64,000 bases of DNA from Swaminathania salitolerans (GTDB taxonomy: Bacteria; Pseudomonadota; Alphaproteobacteria; Acetobacterales; Acetobacteraceae): the NCBI RefSeq assembly GCF_025994315.1, contig NZ_BAQE01000032.1. One strand, written 5' to 3'. Every line of letters begins with the position of its first letter. Position 1 is the first letter of the stretch. Of the stretch, positions 16,519-24,156 are shown in pieces. A program made the translations under genes and the position numbers. Below the pieces are notes generated by a model. The model saw only the letters and a list, made by a program, of their open reading frames with translations, was not told where the DNA came from and ran no database searches.

Positions 16519-17380
16519 ATGCGTGTCGGAGAACCGCTTCGCAGGCAGGCGTGTAACCCCCGTCATCCTCATGCAGGACGAGGCCCGGAAGAAGCCGGAA
16601 ATAGCCGCGTCCCTGGAAAACCGCACGCAGCAGGACGATCTTGCTGGCACGCCCCCGCTTCGGCCAGAGCGGATACAGGATGAGGCTTCCGAACCCGCAG
16701 ACACGCAACCGCTCGCAGGCGAGATCGACCACGGATGCAGGCAGGGCGAGGCTGATCGATCCGCCGGGGAGAACCCACTGTGCCAGCGTGTCGATCCAGT
16801 CATGCCAGCCTCCTTCCGGCATGGTCATGGCGAGACGACGTCTGTCGTCCTGCGCGCCCGTATGGTCTGCCGGGTGCCAGGGAGGATTGGCCATGGCATG
16901 ATGGAATCGCCCGTTTGCCCCGGGAGCGAGCTGCCTGAGCGCGGGGGGGATCGAAGGAATGCGACCGTCGAGAACCGTGACACGCCCGCAAACGCCGTTC
17001 TCCTCGAGGTTGCGACGGGCGAGGCGAGCAGTCGCGGCATCGGCCTCGAGGCCCACGCCGCGTATCGCAGGAAGCCGCGCGGAAAGACAGAGCAGGCCTG
17101 CACCGGCTCCGCAGCCCGCTTCGAAAATGCTCTCTCCCGGTCGTGCCGGTACGAAGGCAGCGAGAAGCACCGGTTCGATTCCTGTGCGATATCCCTGCGT
17201 GAACTGCCTGTACGATACCCGACCTCCGAGAAGATGGCCGTCCATCGTCTCGTCCTGAAGCGCTCCGGACGCCGCTTCCGCCTGTGCATCCGGGGCTCCC
17301 GGCTTGACCATGGGCGCCTCGCCGCTCATATGGTTTTGGCCATCAGAGGGCTGGTCGTCCGGTCTGGCTGGGTCATGCAT
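16505..17380 (-). CDS. TrmN6-like SAM-dependent methyltransferase
   Basis: Resembles tRNA1(Val) A37 N6-methyltransferase (TrmN6/YfiC). After an about 45-residue variable leader comes the family start DGHLLGGRVSYRQFTQGYRTG. It is followed by the SAM loop FEAGCGAGAGLLCL and the N6-adenine catalytic NPPW motif (MANPPWH). Length is 291. The first 45 residues look unconserved, so an internal ATG may be used. The C-terminal residues and stop lie within a 15-bp tandem repeat. It is divergent from ispB. Confidence 0.83.
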   Translation of the reverse strand: MHDPARPDDQPSDGQNHMSGEAPMVKPGAPDAQAEAASGALQDETMDGHLLGGRVSYRQFTQGYRTGIEPVLLAAFVPARPGESIFEAGCGAGAGLLCLSARLPAIRGVGLEADAATARLARRNLEENGVCGRVTVLDGRIPSIPPALRQLAPGANGRFHHAMANPPWHPADHTGAQDDRRRLAMTMPEGGWHDWIDTLAQWVLPGGSISLALPASVVDLACERLRVCGFGSLILYPLWPKRGRASKIVLLRAVFQGRGYFRLLPGLVLHEDDGGYTPACEAVLRHASPLP

Positions 17381-17485
17381 GAAGTTCGGTGTCCGGCTGG
17401 ATAGGATATTCGCCGGATCGCTTCCGGCTCATGCTTTATACTGCATCAGGGTCGTCAGTGGCCAAACAGGAAGTGGAGAGTAGCC

Positions 17486-18580
17486 TTGGGTGGTCCCGAC
17501 AGCCTGACCAAAGACACGGCGCATGACGTCGCGTCCCATCGCATCGCAAGCGTCGAGGGTGAAAACGGGGGCGGAAAAGAGGACGCAAAGGACAATGCGC
17601 TGCAGGCGCTTTCAACGTTCCTTCGCGACGACATGGAGGCCTGCAATCGCGAAATCGTGGCGCGTATGCAGAGCCCGGTTCCTCTCATTCCCCAGCTCGG
17701 TGCCCATCTCGTTGCCGCGGGCGGAAAGAGACTCAGGCCGCTTCTGACGCTCGCCGCAGCGCGTCTCTGCGGCTACGAGCCCTCTCCCGAGCGTCAGCGT
17801 CATGTCGGGCTCGCCGCCTGCGTCGAGTTCATCCATACCGCAACTCTCCTCCATGACGACGTGGTCGATGAGAGCACCCTGCGCCGTGGCCTGGCCTCGG
17901 CCAACGCCGTCTTCGGGAACAAGGCCTCGGTGCTCGTCGGCGATTTCCTGTTCGCGCGGTCGTTCCAGCTCATGACGGCGGACGGTTCGCTCAAGGTCAT
18001 GGCCATTCTCTCTGCGGCATCGGCAACGATCGCAGAGGGAGAAGTGCTCCAGATGGCGACCCAGAACGATCTCTCGACACCGATCGAACGCTATCTCGAG
18101 GTCATTCACGGCAAGACCGCGGCCCTGTTCGCGGCAGCCTGCCGCGTGGGGGCGGTCGTGGCCGGGCGTCCCGAAGCTGAGGAAGCCGCGCTGGAGGCGT
18201 ATGGCACCAATCTCGGCATGGCGTTCCAGCTCGTGGACGATGCGCTCGATTATGCGGCAGATCAGCAGGTGCTCGGCAAGACGGTCGGCGACGACATGCG
18301 CGAAGGGAAGATCACGCTGCCCGTGCTCGCGGCTTATCAGGCGGGGAACGAGGAAGACCGTGCCTTCTGGCTCCGGGTCATCGAAACCGGAGAGCAGCAT
18401 GACGAGGATCTGCCGCATGCGCTCGATCTTATCGCGCGTACCGGTGCCATACAGACGACGCTCGAACGCGCACAGTCTTATGCCCGGGCCGCCATGCAGG
18501 CGCTCGATATCTTTCCCGAGAGCGAAATCCGCCAGTTGCTGATGGATGCGGCTTCCTACACGGTCAGCCGCGTGAACTGA
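17486..18580 (+). CDS. ispB: Polyprenyl diphosphate synthase (octaprenyl/decaprenyl type)
   Basis: Chain-elongating trans-prenyltransferase that makes the ubiquinone side chain. The first Asp-rich motif is LLHDDVVDES (DDVVD, 124-128); the second is QLVDDALDYAAD (251-255). GGKRLRPLL is also typical. The frame opens at a TTG with GGAGAG 5 nt upstream; the roughly 45 residues before ALSTFLRDDM are Asp/Glu/Gly-rich and may not all be translated. Chain length cannot be read by eye. The stop codon lies inside a 15-bp tandem repeat. Confidence 0.9.
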   Translation: MGGPDSLTKDTAHDVASHRIASVEGENGGGKEDAKDNALQALSTFLRDDMEACNREIVARMQSPVPLIPQLGAHLVAAGGKRLRPLLTLAAARLCGYEPSPERQRHVGLAACVEFIHTATLLHDDVVDESTLRRGLASANAVFGNKASVLVGDFLFARSFQLMTADGSLKVMAILSAASATIAEGEVLQMATQNDLSTPIERYLEVIHGKTAALFAAACRVGAVVAGRPEAEEAALEAYGTNLGMAFQLVDDALDYAADQQVLGKTVGDDMREGKITLPVLAAYQAGNEEDRAFWLRVIETGEQHDEDLPHALDLIARTGAIQTTLERAQSYARAAMQALDIFPESEIRQLLMDAASYTVSRVN

Positions 18581-18619
18581 CGGTCTTTCAACTGACGGTC
18601 TTTCAACTGAGGGTCTTTC
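18575..18619. repeat. 15-bp tandem repeat, three copies, containing the ispB stop
   Basis: AACTGACGGTCTTTC is repeated perfectly at 18575 and 18590 and with one change at 18605. The first copy includes the ispB stop codon, so copy-number change would leave the protein intact but move its terminator. A hairpin follows directly. Confidence 0.92.
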
Positions 18620-18621
18620 AT

Positions 18622-18656
18622 TTGCGGGGAGGGCCGGAAGAGTTCTCTCCCCGCAA
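18622..18656. terminator. Hairpin between convergent ispB and murI
   Basis: A perfect 10-bp stem (TTGCGGGGAG/CTCCCCGCAA) with a 15-nt loop follows the ispB tandem repeat and precedes the murI stop by about 22 nt. It is probably a shared terminator for the convergent genes, although no long T tract is present. Confidence 0.6.
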
Positions 18657-18677
18657 GGCTTCCCGATTCCGCCGGGA

Positions 18678-19505
18678 TCAGGAAGCGCTCACTGCCCCGT
18701 CCAGAATCGCAACCCGCTCATAACCCAGACGGTTGACCGCCCGGTCGAGCGCTTCGCGATCGGGGGGAGGGGCGGTCAGGCACATTTCCTCGGCTCGCAT
18801 TGCGCGCTTCGCCGGAGGACGGTCTTCGAGCACACGTCTGACCTGCTGCGCGACCGGCAGAGCCGGATCGAGCCAGGCGACGTCCGGCGGCGACAGGCGT
18901 GCGAAGGCCTCCGCCAGAAACGTGTAATGCGTGCAACCCAGACCGACCGTGTCGATCCTCTCTCCCGACGGTGCAGAAAAGAGATGCGCAAGCTCGTCGA
19001 GGATGGCCGCATCCTCGATCCGCTGACCGAGAAAGGCCCGTTCGGCCAGATCGGCGAGCGCACGCGCGCCATGGACGATCATCTCGCAATCGGACGCATA
19101 TGCCTCCTGCAAGGCACGCAGATAAGGCCGGCGCGCCGTACCCCGCGTCGCGAGCACTCCGAACACGCGCGAGCGACTGACCCGGGCGGCCCAGCGTACC
19201 GGCGGGACGCAGCCGACAAAAGGCGTGCCGAACCGGGCCCTGAGCGGATCGAGCGCGATAGTGCTTGCCGTGTTGCAGGCGATCAGAACCACATCCGGCT
19301 GAAGCCGCGCAATCTGCGCGTCCAGCAGAGCGATGATGCGCGCGATGAGCCGGGCGTCGTCCTGTTCGCCATAGGGGAACAGGGCATTATCCGCGAGGTA
19401 GTCGATATGCGTATCCGATGGGAGCGTATCGCGCAGGGCCCGGACGACTCCGAGCCCCCCGATGCCCGAATCGAAGGCGAGAACCCGGCCCGCAGAATGG
19501 TTCAA
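18678..19505 (-). CDS. murI: Glutamate racemase
   Basis: Supplies D-glutamate for peptidoglycan. The catalytic cysteines are visible: Cys77 in IACNTAS and Cys191 in LGCTHY, with AFDSGIGGLGVVRAL at the N-terminus. The frame is open far upstream into pyrE, but a TTG at 19505 lies 1 nt after the pyrE stop and is preceded by GGCGGAAGG at good spacing. This gives 275 residues, the family norm, so TTG is taken as the start. It is coupled to pyrE. Confidence 0.88.
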   Translation of the reverse strand: MNHSAGRVLAFDSGIGGLGVVRALRDTLPSDTHIDYLADNALFPYGEQDDARLIARIIALLDAQIARLQPDVVLIACNTASTIALDPLRARFGTPFVGCVPPVRWAARVSRSRVFGVLATRGTARRPYLRALQEAYASDCEMIVHGARALADLAERAFLGQRIEDAAILDELAHLFSAPSGERIDTVGLGCTHYTFLAEAFARLSPPDVAWLDPALPVAQQVRRVLEDRPPAKRAMRAEEMCLTAPPPDREALDRAVNRLGYERVAILDGAVSAS

Positions 19506-19506
19506 A

Positions 19507-20259
19507 TCAGCCTTCCGCCTTGGCCTTGAGCGCGGCTGCCTCTTCCGCGCTGCCGACTCCGCCATGGGCCTTCGACCAGCCGCAGGGATCCTCGAGGAAG
19601 CGCCGGACTTCGTGGATATCGCTCTCGGAGAAATAATCCGCGCCGGAACAGGCTTCGAGCACGTCCCACCATGTGCAGAGCGAATGCAGGGAGACATTCA
19701 TCTCGGCAAGGGTCTTCTGGGCGCCGGGGAAGACGCCATAGAAGAACACGACGAACGTGTGATCGACGATCGCGCCTGCATCGCGAAGCGCATTGGCGAA
19801 TCTGACTTTCGAGGCACCGTCGGTCGTGAGATCCTCGACGAGGAGGCTGCGCATGCCTTCGGGAACATCGCCCTCGATCTGCGCGTTGCGCCCGAAACCC
19901 TTGGGCTTCTTGCGCACATAGGCCATCGGCGCCATCATCCGGTCAGCGATCCAGGCAGCGAAGGGAATGCCCGCTGTCTCGCCGCCCACCACGCAATCGA
20001 GGCTCTCATAGCCGATATGGCGGCCGATCTTCTCGACAGCGAGTTCCACGATCTTGGCGCGGGCGCGCGGGAAGAAGATGATCTTGCGGCAATCGATATA
20101 GACGGGCGACTTCCAGCCGGAAGTCAGGGTGTAGGGCTCTTCGGGGCGGAAATTGATGGCCTTGATCTCGAGCAGGATACGCGCCGTGGTCAGCGCGGCA
20201 TCCCGGTCCCATTGCGTCTGGCGAACCGATCCGCCGTTGATCTCATTGCTGAGGGCCAT
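19507..20259 (-). CDS. pyrE: Orotate phosphoribosyltransferase
   Basis: Makes OMP from orotate and PRPP in pyrimidine synthesis. The PRPP-binding motif is LLVEDLTTDGASK; TLTSGWKSPVYIDCR is the orotate-site region and AYVRKKPKGFG the flexible loop. ATG at 20259 has GGAG 9 nt upstream and was preferred to an ATG five codons earlier. At 250 residues it is longer than E. coli PyrE, matching the longer alphaproteobacterial type with a C-terminal extension. The upstream gap holds the promoter of a divergent small gene. Confidence 0.92.
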   Translation of the reverse strand: MALSNEINGGSVRQTQWDRDAALTTARILLEIKAINFRPEEPYTLTSGWKSPVYIDCRKIIFFPRARAKIVELAVEKIGRHIGYESLDCVVGGETAGIPFAAWIADRMMAPMAYVRKKPKGFGRNAQIEGDVPEGMRSLLVEDLTTDGASKVRFANALRDAGAIVDHTFVVFFYGVFPGAQKTLAEMNVSLHSLCTWWDVLEACSGADYFSESDIHEVRRFLEDPCGWSKAHGGVGSAEEAAALKAKAEG

Positions 20260-20365
20260 CTCTGAATACTCCATGATCTTGAGAGGTGCAGGATTATCCG
20301 CCCTTCGTGAGAAAAGTAAGAGAAATAAGGTGAGAAATCCGTGCCGGTCGATCGATAGGCTGCGC

Positions 20366-20395
20366 TTGCATTTACGATCGGAAAAGATCTAGAAT
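20366..20395 (+). promoter_or_regulatory. Promoter of the small iron-box gene
   Basis: TTGCAT (20366) and TAGAAT (20390) are separated by 18 bp, in an AT-rich island between pyrE and the small gene at 20434. The Fur-like box begins 9 nt after the -10, so it would cover the transcription start. Confidence 0.55.
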
Positions 20396-20403
20396 GCGGC
20401 AAT

Positions 20404-20418
20404 TGAAAATAATTCTCA
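20404..20418 (+). promoter_or_regulatory. Fur-like operator (7-1-7 inverted repeat)
   Basis: TGAAAAT-A-ATTCTCA is a 7-1-7 inverted repeat matching the Fur consensus form (TGAnAATnATTnTCA). The dyad extends one base on each side. Its place just after the -10 box suggests repression by Fur or a related iron or manganese regulator. No other copy was noticed in the window. Confidence 0.6.
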
Positions 20419-20433
20419 ACTAAGGCGAGCAGC

Positions 20434-20670
20434 GTGACTGTCGATCTAAACCGCATCACCCGTAAATGCGAGCGGGCCGTGATCACAGCGTATGAGGAGC
20501 TGCGCGAAGTCGGCCAGCCCGATATCCAGGCCTTCACCGCGTGCACGACCCTCTACCGGATTCATCATCCGGAGGCCTCGCTCAATGAGGCGCGTCGTCT
20601 GGTCTCCGAATGGATCGATCACCATATCGTCAGGCAGGACAAGGGCACCACGCGGGGCTGCGAGTGCTGA
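20434..20670 (+). CDS. Small hypothetical protein behind a Fur-like box
   Basis: A 78-residue cytosolic protein I do not recognise. It has two Cys near the middle and C-terminus (FTACTT and a terminal GCEC), His pairs (RIHHPE, DHHIV) and predicted helices, which could suit metal binding, but this is inference. It starts at GTG with AAGGCGAG upstream. An AT-rich promoter with a Fur-like operator precedes it, so expression probably rises when iron is scarce. It is monocistronic and followed by two hairpins. Confidence 0.62.
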   Translation: MTVDLNRITRKCERAVITAYEELREVGQPDIQAFTACTTLYRIHHPEASLNEARRLVSEWIDHHIVRQDKGTTRGCEC

Positions 20671-21031
20671 CATGCGCGTCTCCCTTCGCCCGGATCCGGG
20701 CAGGGGACTACGCTGCTATGCCGCCCGAAGCACCCGATCTCGCTTGATCCGGCTCTTCAGCAAGACTTGGTGAAGAGCACGTCCCGTTCTTGGGGGCGGG
20801 ACTCTGAAGACTACCCCATTGCCGCCATCCTCCCTCACGCATGAGGATTGGCCGCATGAGGATCGACGCCCTCTCTCCGTACCCGATATGACACGATGCC
20901 GCGCGGCCCCGGGCTCGAGTGGCCCCTGGGCCTGAGCGGCTCAGAAGAGTCCGGGCTCATATGGCGACCCCGCAGTGATCCTGTCTGGCCACTGTGCCGC
21001 GGATAATCCGGCACAGCGGTTTTGACGAGGC
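20671..21031. other. Gene-poor interval with three hairpins
   Basis: No credible reading frame. Two hairpins follow the small gene: GCTCTTCA/TGAAGAGC (20752-20778, 8 bp) and GTCCCG/CGGGAC (20781-20802). A third lies 16-40 nt downstream of the citrate synthase stop. The first pair may end the small transcript or be part of a small RNA. The rest shows nothing recognisable. Confidence 0.45.
20992..21016. terminator. Hairpin next to the gltA 3' end
   Basis: An 8-bp perfect stem (CTGTGCCG/CGGCACAG) with a 9-nt loop lies 16 nt beyond the gltA stop. On the plus strand it is followed by CGGTTTT, on the minus strand by no T run, so direction is uncertain. Confidence 0.4.
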
Positions 21032-22348
21032 TCAGCCGCGGGCGTCGAGAGGGGTGAACGCCCTCTCTGTCTGTCCGACATAGAGCTGGCGGGGGCGCCC
21101 GATGCGTTGACCGGGCTCCTCGATCATCTCCCGCCACTGGCTGATCCAGCCCACTGTCCGCGCAACTGCGAAAAGCACAGTGAACATCGAGGTGGGAATC
21201 CCCATCGCCTTGAGGATCAGACCCGAATAGAAGTCGACATTCGGGTAGAGGCGCCTCTGGACGAAATAGGGATCATTGACGGCGATACGCTCGAGCTCTG
21301 CGGCCAGATCGAACATGGGATCCTGCTCGAGGCCGAGTTCGGCGACGACCTCGAGATAGGTCTGTTCCATGATCTTCGCACGCGGGTCGAAATTCTTGTA
21401 GACCCGGTGGCCGAATCCCATGAGGCGGACACCGCTCTCGCGATTCTTGACCTGCTCGATGAAGGCCGGAATGTTCTCCTTCGTGCCGATCTGCGCGAGC
21501 ATGCCGAGAACCGCCTCGTTCGCGCCGCCATGGGCAGGCCCCCACAGAGCGGCAATACCGGCGGCGACGCAGGCGAAGGGATTTGCGCCGGTCGAGCCGA
21601 CGAGCCGAACCGTCGAGGTAGAGGCATTCTGCTCGTGATCGGCGTGGAGGATCAGAATACGATCCATGGCCCGCGCAAGAACGGGATTGACCTTGTACTC
21701 GGCGTTCGGCCGGGCAAAGAGCATTTTCAGGAAGCTTTCCGAAAAGCTCAGGCTGTTATCCGGGTAAACGAAGGGCTCGCCGACCGTGTATTTATAGGCC
21801 CAGGCTGCGATCGTCGGGACCTTTGCGATCAGGCGACGGGTCGAGAGATCGCGGGAGGCCTCGTTGGAAATATCGACCGCCTCGGGATAGAAGGCGGAGA
21901 GGGCGGCGACGGTACCGCAGAGAATGGCCATCGGATGCGCATCGCGACGGAAGCCGTTGAAGAAATTCCGGATCTGCTCGTGCAGAAGGGCCTGTTCCTT
22001 CAGGTCCTGCTGGAAACGGAGATACTCCTCGCGGCCGGGCAGCTCGCCATAGACGAGAAGATAGGCGGTCTCGATGAAGCTGGCGCCTGTGGCAAGCTGC
22101 TCTATCGGATAGCCGCGATGCAGAAGGACGCCCTTGTCACCGTCGATGAAGGTGATCGCGCTGCGACAGGACGCCGTCTCTCCATAGCCGGGATCGTAGG
22201 AGAAAAGGCCCGTCTCTGCGGTCAGCTTGCGGATGTCCACGACATCCGGACCCAGAGTGCCGGACAATACGGGAAGGACGGCCCTCTGCTCGCCAATGCT
22301 GAGCGATGCCGTATCGGAAACAGGTCCGTTGATGTCGTGATCAGCCAT
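21032..22348 (-). CDS. gltA: Citrate synthase
   Basis: Condenses oxaloacetate with acetyl-CoA. In acetic acid bacteria this enzyme is also tied to acetic acid resistance (known for Acetobacter aarA). Catalytic residues are in LILHADHEQNAST (first His), GPAHGGANEAVLGML (second His region) and GFGHRVYKNFDPRA. YPNVDFYSGL and the hexameric type II N-terminus (GLFSYDPGY) also fit. Length is 438. It lies 41 nt downstream of the SixA-like gene on the same strand. Confidence 0.95.
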   Translation of the reverse strand: MADHDINGPVSDTASLSIGEQRAVLPVLSGTLGPDVVDIRKLTAETGLFSYDPGYGETASCRSAITFIDGDKGVLLHRGYPIEQLATGASFIETAYLLVYGELPGREEYLRFQQDLKEQALLHEQIRNFFNGFRRDAHPMAILCGTVAALSAFYPEAVDISNEASRDLSTRRLIAKVPTIAAWAYKYTVGEPFVYPDNSLSFSESFLKMLFARPNAEYKVNPVLARAMDRILILHADHEQNASTSTVRLVGSTGANPFACVAAGIAALWGPAHGGANEAVLGMLAQIGTKENIPAFIEQVKNRESGVRLMGFGHRVYKNFDPRAKIMEQTYLEVVAELGLEQDPMFDLAAELERIAVNDPYFVQRRLYPNVDFYSGLILKAMGIPTSMFTVLFAVARTVGWISQWREMIEEPGQRIGRPRQLYVGQTERAFTPLDARG

Positions 22349-22389
22349 AGGAACGCCTTACGAGTTACGCCGCAACGGGGCAATTCAAC

Positions 22390-23016
22390 TTATGGGTGAA
22401 GAATGTCGCCTAGCATTGCCGTGTTCGGTGACAGACCCGCCCAGTCCGAGGCGACCGTGAAAATTGCCGCGGTCGCGGGGGGGAACCCTTGCAGGAGGCG
22501 GCGAAAGACCGGTTCGTCCGACGAATCGCTGCCCAGATGGCGACAGGTCTCGGCCATGGCAGGATTATGCCCGACGAGAATCAGGGTCTTCACGTTTTCC
22601 GGCGTCTCCCGGACGAGCTCGAGCACGCCATACAGATCGAGGTCGTAGAGTGCCTCGACCGGGAGCACGGCATCGAGCAAGGGGAGGTGAGGCGCGAGAA
22701 GGCGCGCCGTCTCGGTCGTCCGGATGGCCGTGCTGTGCCACAGATGGGCGCCCGACAGGCAGGCCGCACCGAGGCGAAACGCGCCCGGACCCGTTTCGCC
22801 CGACGGATCGGTATCCGCCGAACCGGACCTTGCCGGGCCCATATCGGTCGGATCGAGGTCGCTTCCGGCGGCGGACGGTGCGGAGAGAGCCTCGAGCCGT
22901 GCCCCCAGCCTGTCGGCATCCAGCCGGCCGCGTTCGGTCAGCGTCCGGGCGCGGTCATTTCCCCCCGCGCGCTCCGGCGCGGCCTCGGCATGTCTGACGA
23001 GAATGAGCGTATGCAT
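22390..23016 (-). CDS. SixA-like histidine phosphatase
   Basis: Histidine phosphatase superfamily with the N-terminal LILVRHAEAAPE (RHG-type motif) and the later GHNPAMAETC block. Residues about 43-80 are an Asp/Ser/Gly/Pro-rich insertion not expected in the compact SixA fold. SixA dephosphorylates phosphohistidine proteins such as ArcB or PTS NPr; which applies here is unknown. It is co-directional with chorismate mutase (21-nt gap) and gltA. Confidence 0.82.
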   Translation of the reverse strand: MHTLILVRHAEAAPERAGGNDRARTLTERGRLDADRLGARLEALSAPSAAGSDLDPTDMGPARSGSADTDPSGETGPGAFRLGAACLSGAHLWHSTAIRTTETARLLAPHLPLLDAVLPVEALYDLDLYGVLELVRETPENVKTLILVGHNPAMAETCRHLGSDSSDEPVFRRLLQGFPPATAAIFTVASDWAGLSPNTAMLGDILHP

Positions 23017-23037
23017 GGTCTTCAGCCCCTGTCCGGC

Positions 23038-23340
23038 TCAGCGCGACTGACGCCCGGCGATCGAGTCATGATGACGAATCACCTCCCGGATGATGAAGGC
23101 AAGAAACTTTTCCGCGAAATCGGGGTCCAGTCGCGCGGAAATGGCCAGTTCCCGCAGACGCTCGATCTGTCGGGCCTCGCGGGCCGGGTCGGCCGCGGGG
23201 AGTCCCGACCGGGCCTTGAGCTCGCCGACCGCCTGGGTCTGGCGGAAGCGTTCCGCGAGCATGTGAATGACCGCCGCATCGATATTGTCGATGCTCTGCC
23301 GGTGCTGTTCGAGGAGGGCGAGGGTTTCGGGGTCAGACAT
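23038..23340 (-). CDS. Chorismate mutase (AroQ class)
   Basis: A 100-residue all-helical AroQ-type chorismate mutase converting chorismate to prephenate. Family residues are IDNIDAAVIHMLAERFRQTQAVGELKA and a C-terminal FLAFIIREVIRHH. The arrangement fits a stand-alone monofunctional enzyme. ATG at 23340 overlaps the phosphoesterase stop by 8 nt, so the two are coupled; the longer open frame upstream is antisense noise. Confidence 0.88.
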   Translation of the reverse strand: MSDPETLALLEQHRQSIDNIDAAVIHMLAERFRQTQAVGELKARSGLPAADPAREARQIERLRELAISARLDPDFAEKFLAFIIREVIRHHDSIAGRQSR

Positions 23341-24034
23341 CGATATCAATCCAGGCGAGATGGCCGCCTTTTCCGGCGCCAAGGTCAGTGAAGATGGCGC
23401 GACCGCCATTGCGACCGTCACGGATCCAGGGACGACCATCCGTCGAGCGCCTGTCATGGCCGCAATACACGACATGATCGGCCGGGATGTGATCGATCCA
23501 GCGGAGACGCCGCTCGGGATAGCCGTCAGGCTGCATGCGGCCCGTCGTCTCGCCGAACAGGGCGCGCGAGAGGAGCGGGTTCATGGGACCGAGACCCGAG
23601 GGAGGGGCCTCGTGCATCATCGCGGTGTGGAAACCGCCATGGACGAAAATGAGCTTCCCATGGACGATCCATGCCGGTGCGACGGCAATCGCTTCGCGCG
23701 CCCTCTCGCGCAACCCCGCCTGAACGGGGCCGGAAAGCTGGGCGATCGTCTCCTCCAGAGGAGGGTCGCGCCGCAATCTGCGGCCCTGTAGGGCCCGGCC
23801 GAGCTTGCGGTCGTGATTGCCGAGAATGAAAAGTCCGCGCTCGTCATCGATCAGGTCGAGCATGAGTCGGAGCGTGCCGGCGCTGTCCGGACCGTGATCG
23901 ACCAGATCGCCGAGCTGGATGATGAAACGCTCCGTGGCGACGGCATGTTCGAACGCGGTCAGATCGCCGTGAACGTCGCCCACCACACGCAAGCCACGAC
24001 CGGCACTCAGCCTGGAGAGATCTGGAAGGGGCAC
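23333..24034 (-). CDS. Metallophosphoesterase (PPP-type)
   Basis: A calcineurin-like phosphoesterase of 233 residues. All metal-site motifs are present: VVGDVHGD, LGDLVDHGPDS, LGNHDRK and FVHGGF, in the serine/threonine-phosphatase/ApaH-like order. Protein phosphatase or diadenosine tetraphosphatase activity are both possible. The start is a GTG without a strong ribosome-binding site. A 10-bp palindrome, GGTTATAACC (24128-24137), lies upstream and could be an operator. It is the first gene of a unit with chorismate mutase. Confidence 0.85.
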   Translation of the reverse strand: MPLPDLSRLSAGRGLRVVGDVHGDLTAFEHAVATERFIIQLGDLVDHGPDSAGTLRLMLDLIDDERGLFILGNHDRKLGRALQGRRLRRDPPLEETIAQLSGPVQAGLRERAREAIAVAPAWIVHGKLIFVHGGFHTAMMHEAPPSGLGPMNPLLSRALFGETTGRMQPDGYPERRLRWIDHIPADHVVYCGHDRRSTDGRPWIRDGRNGGRAIFTDLGAGKGGHLAWIDIDV

Positions 24035-24156
24035 GGACGGGAGAGAAATCGGGACGACCTTTCAGGAGCTTCTTCGAACGAGTCACCCACTATGAGCCAG
24101 ATTCCCGGAAAAAGACAATAAAGACATGGTTATAACCGCGATCGCCATCTTGACGC

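Noticed and set aside
24128..24137. GGTTATAACC palindrome as a defined operator
   Set aside because: A single 10-bp palindrome between smc and the phosphoesterase gene is not enough evidence; it matches no site known to me and is mentioned only in passing.
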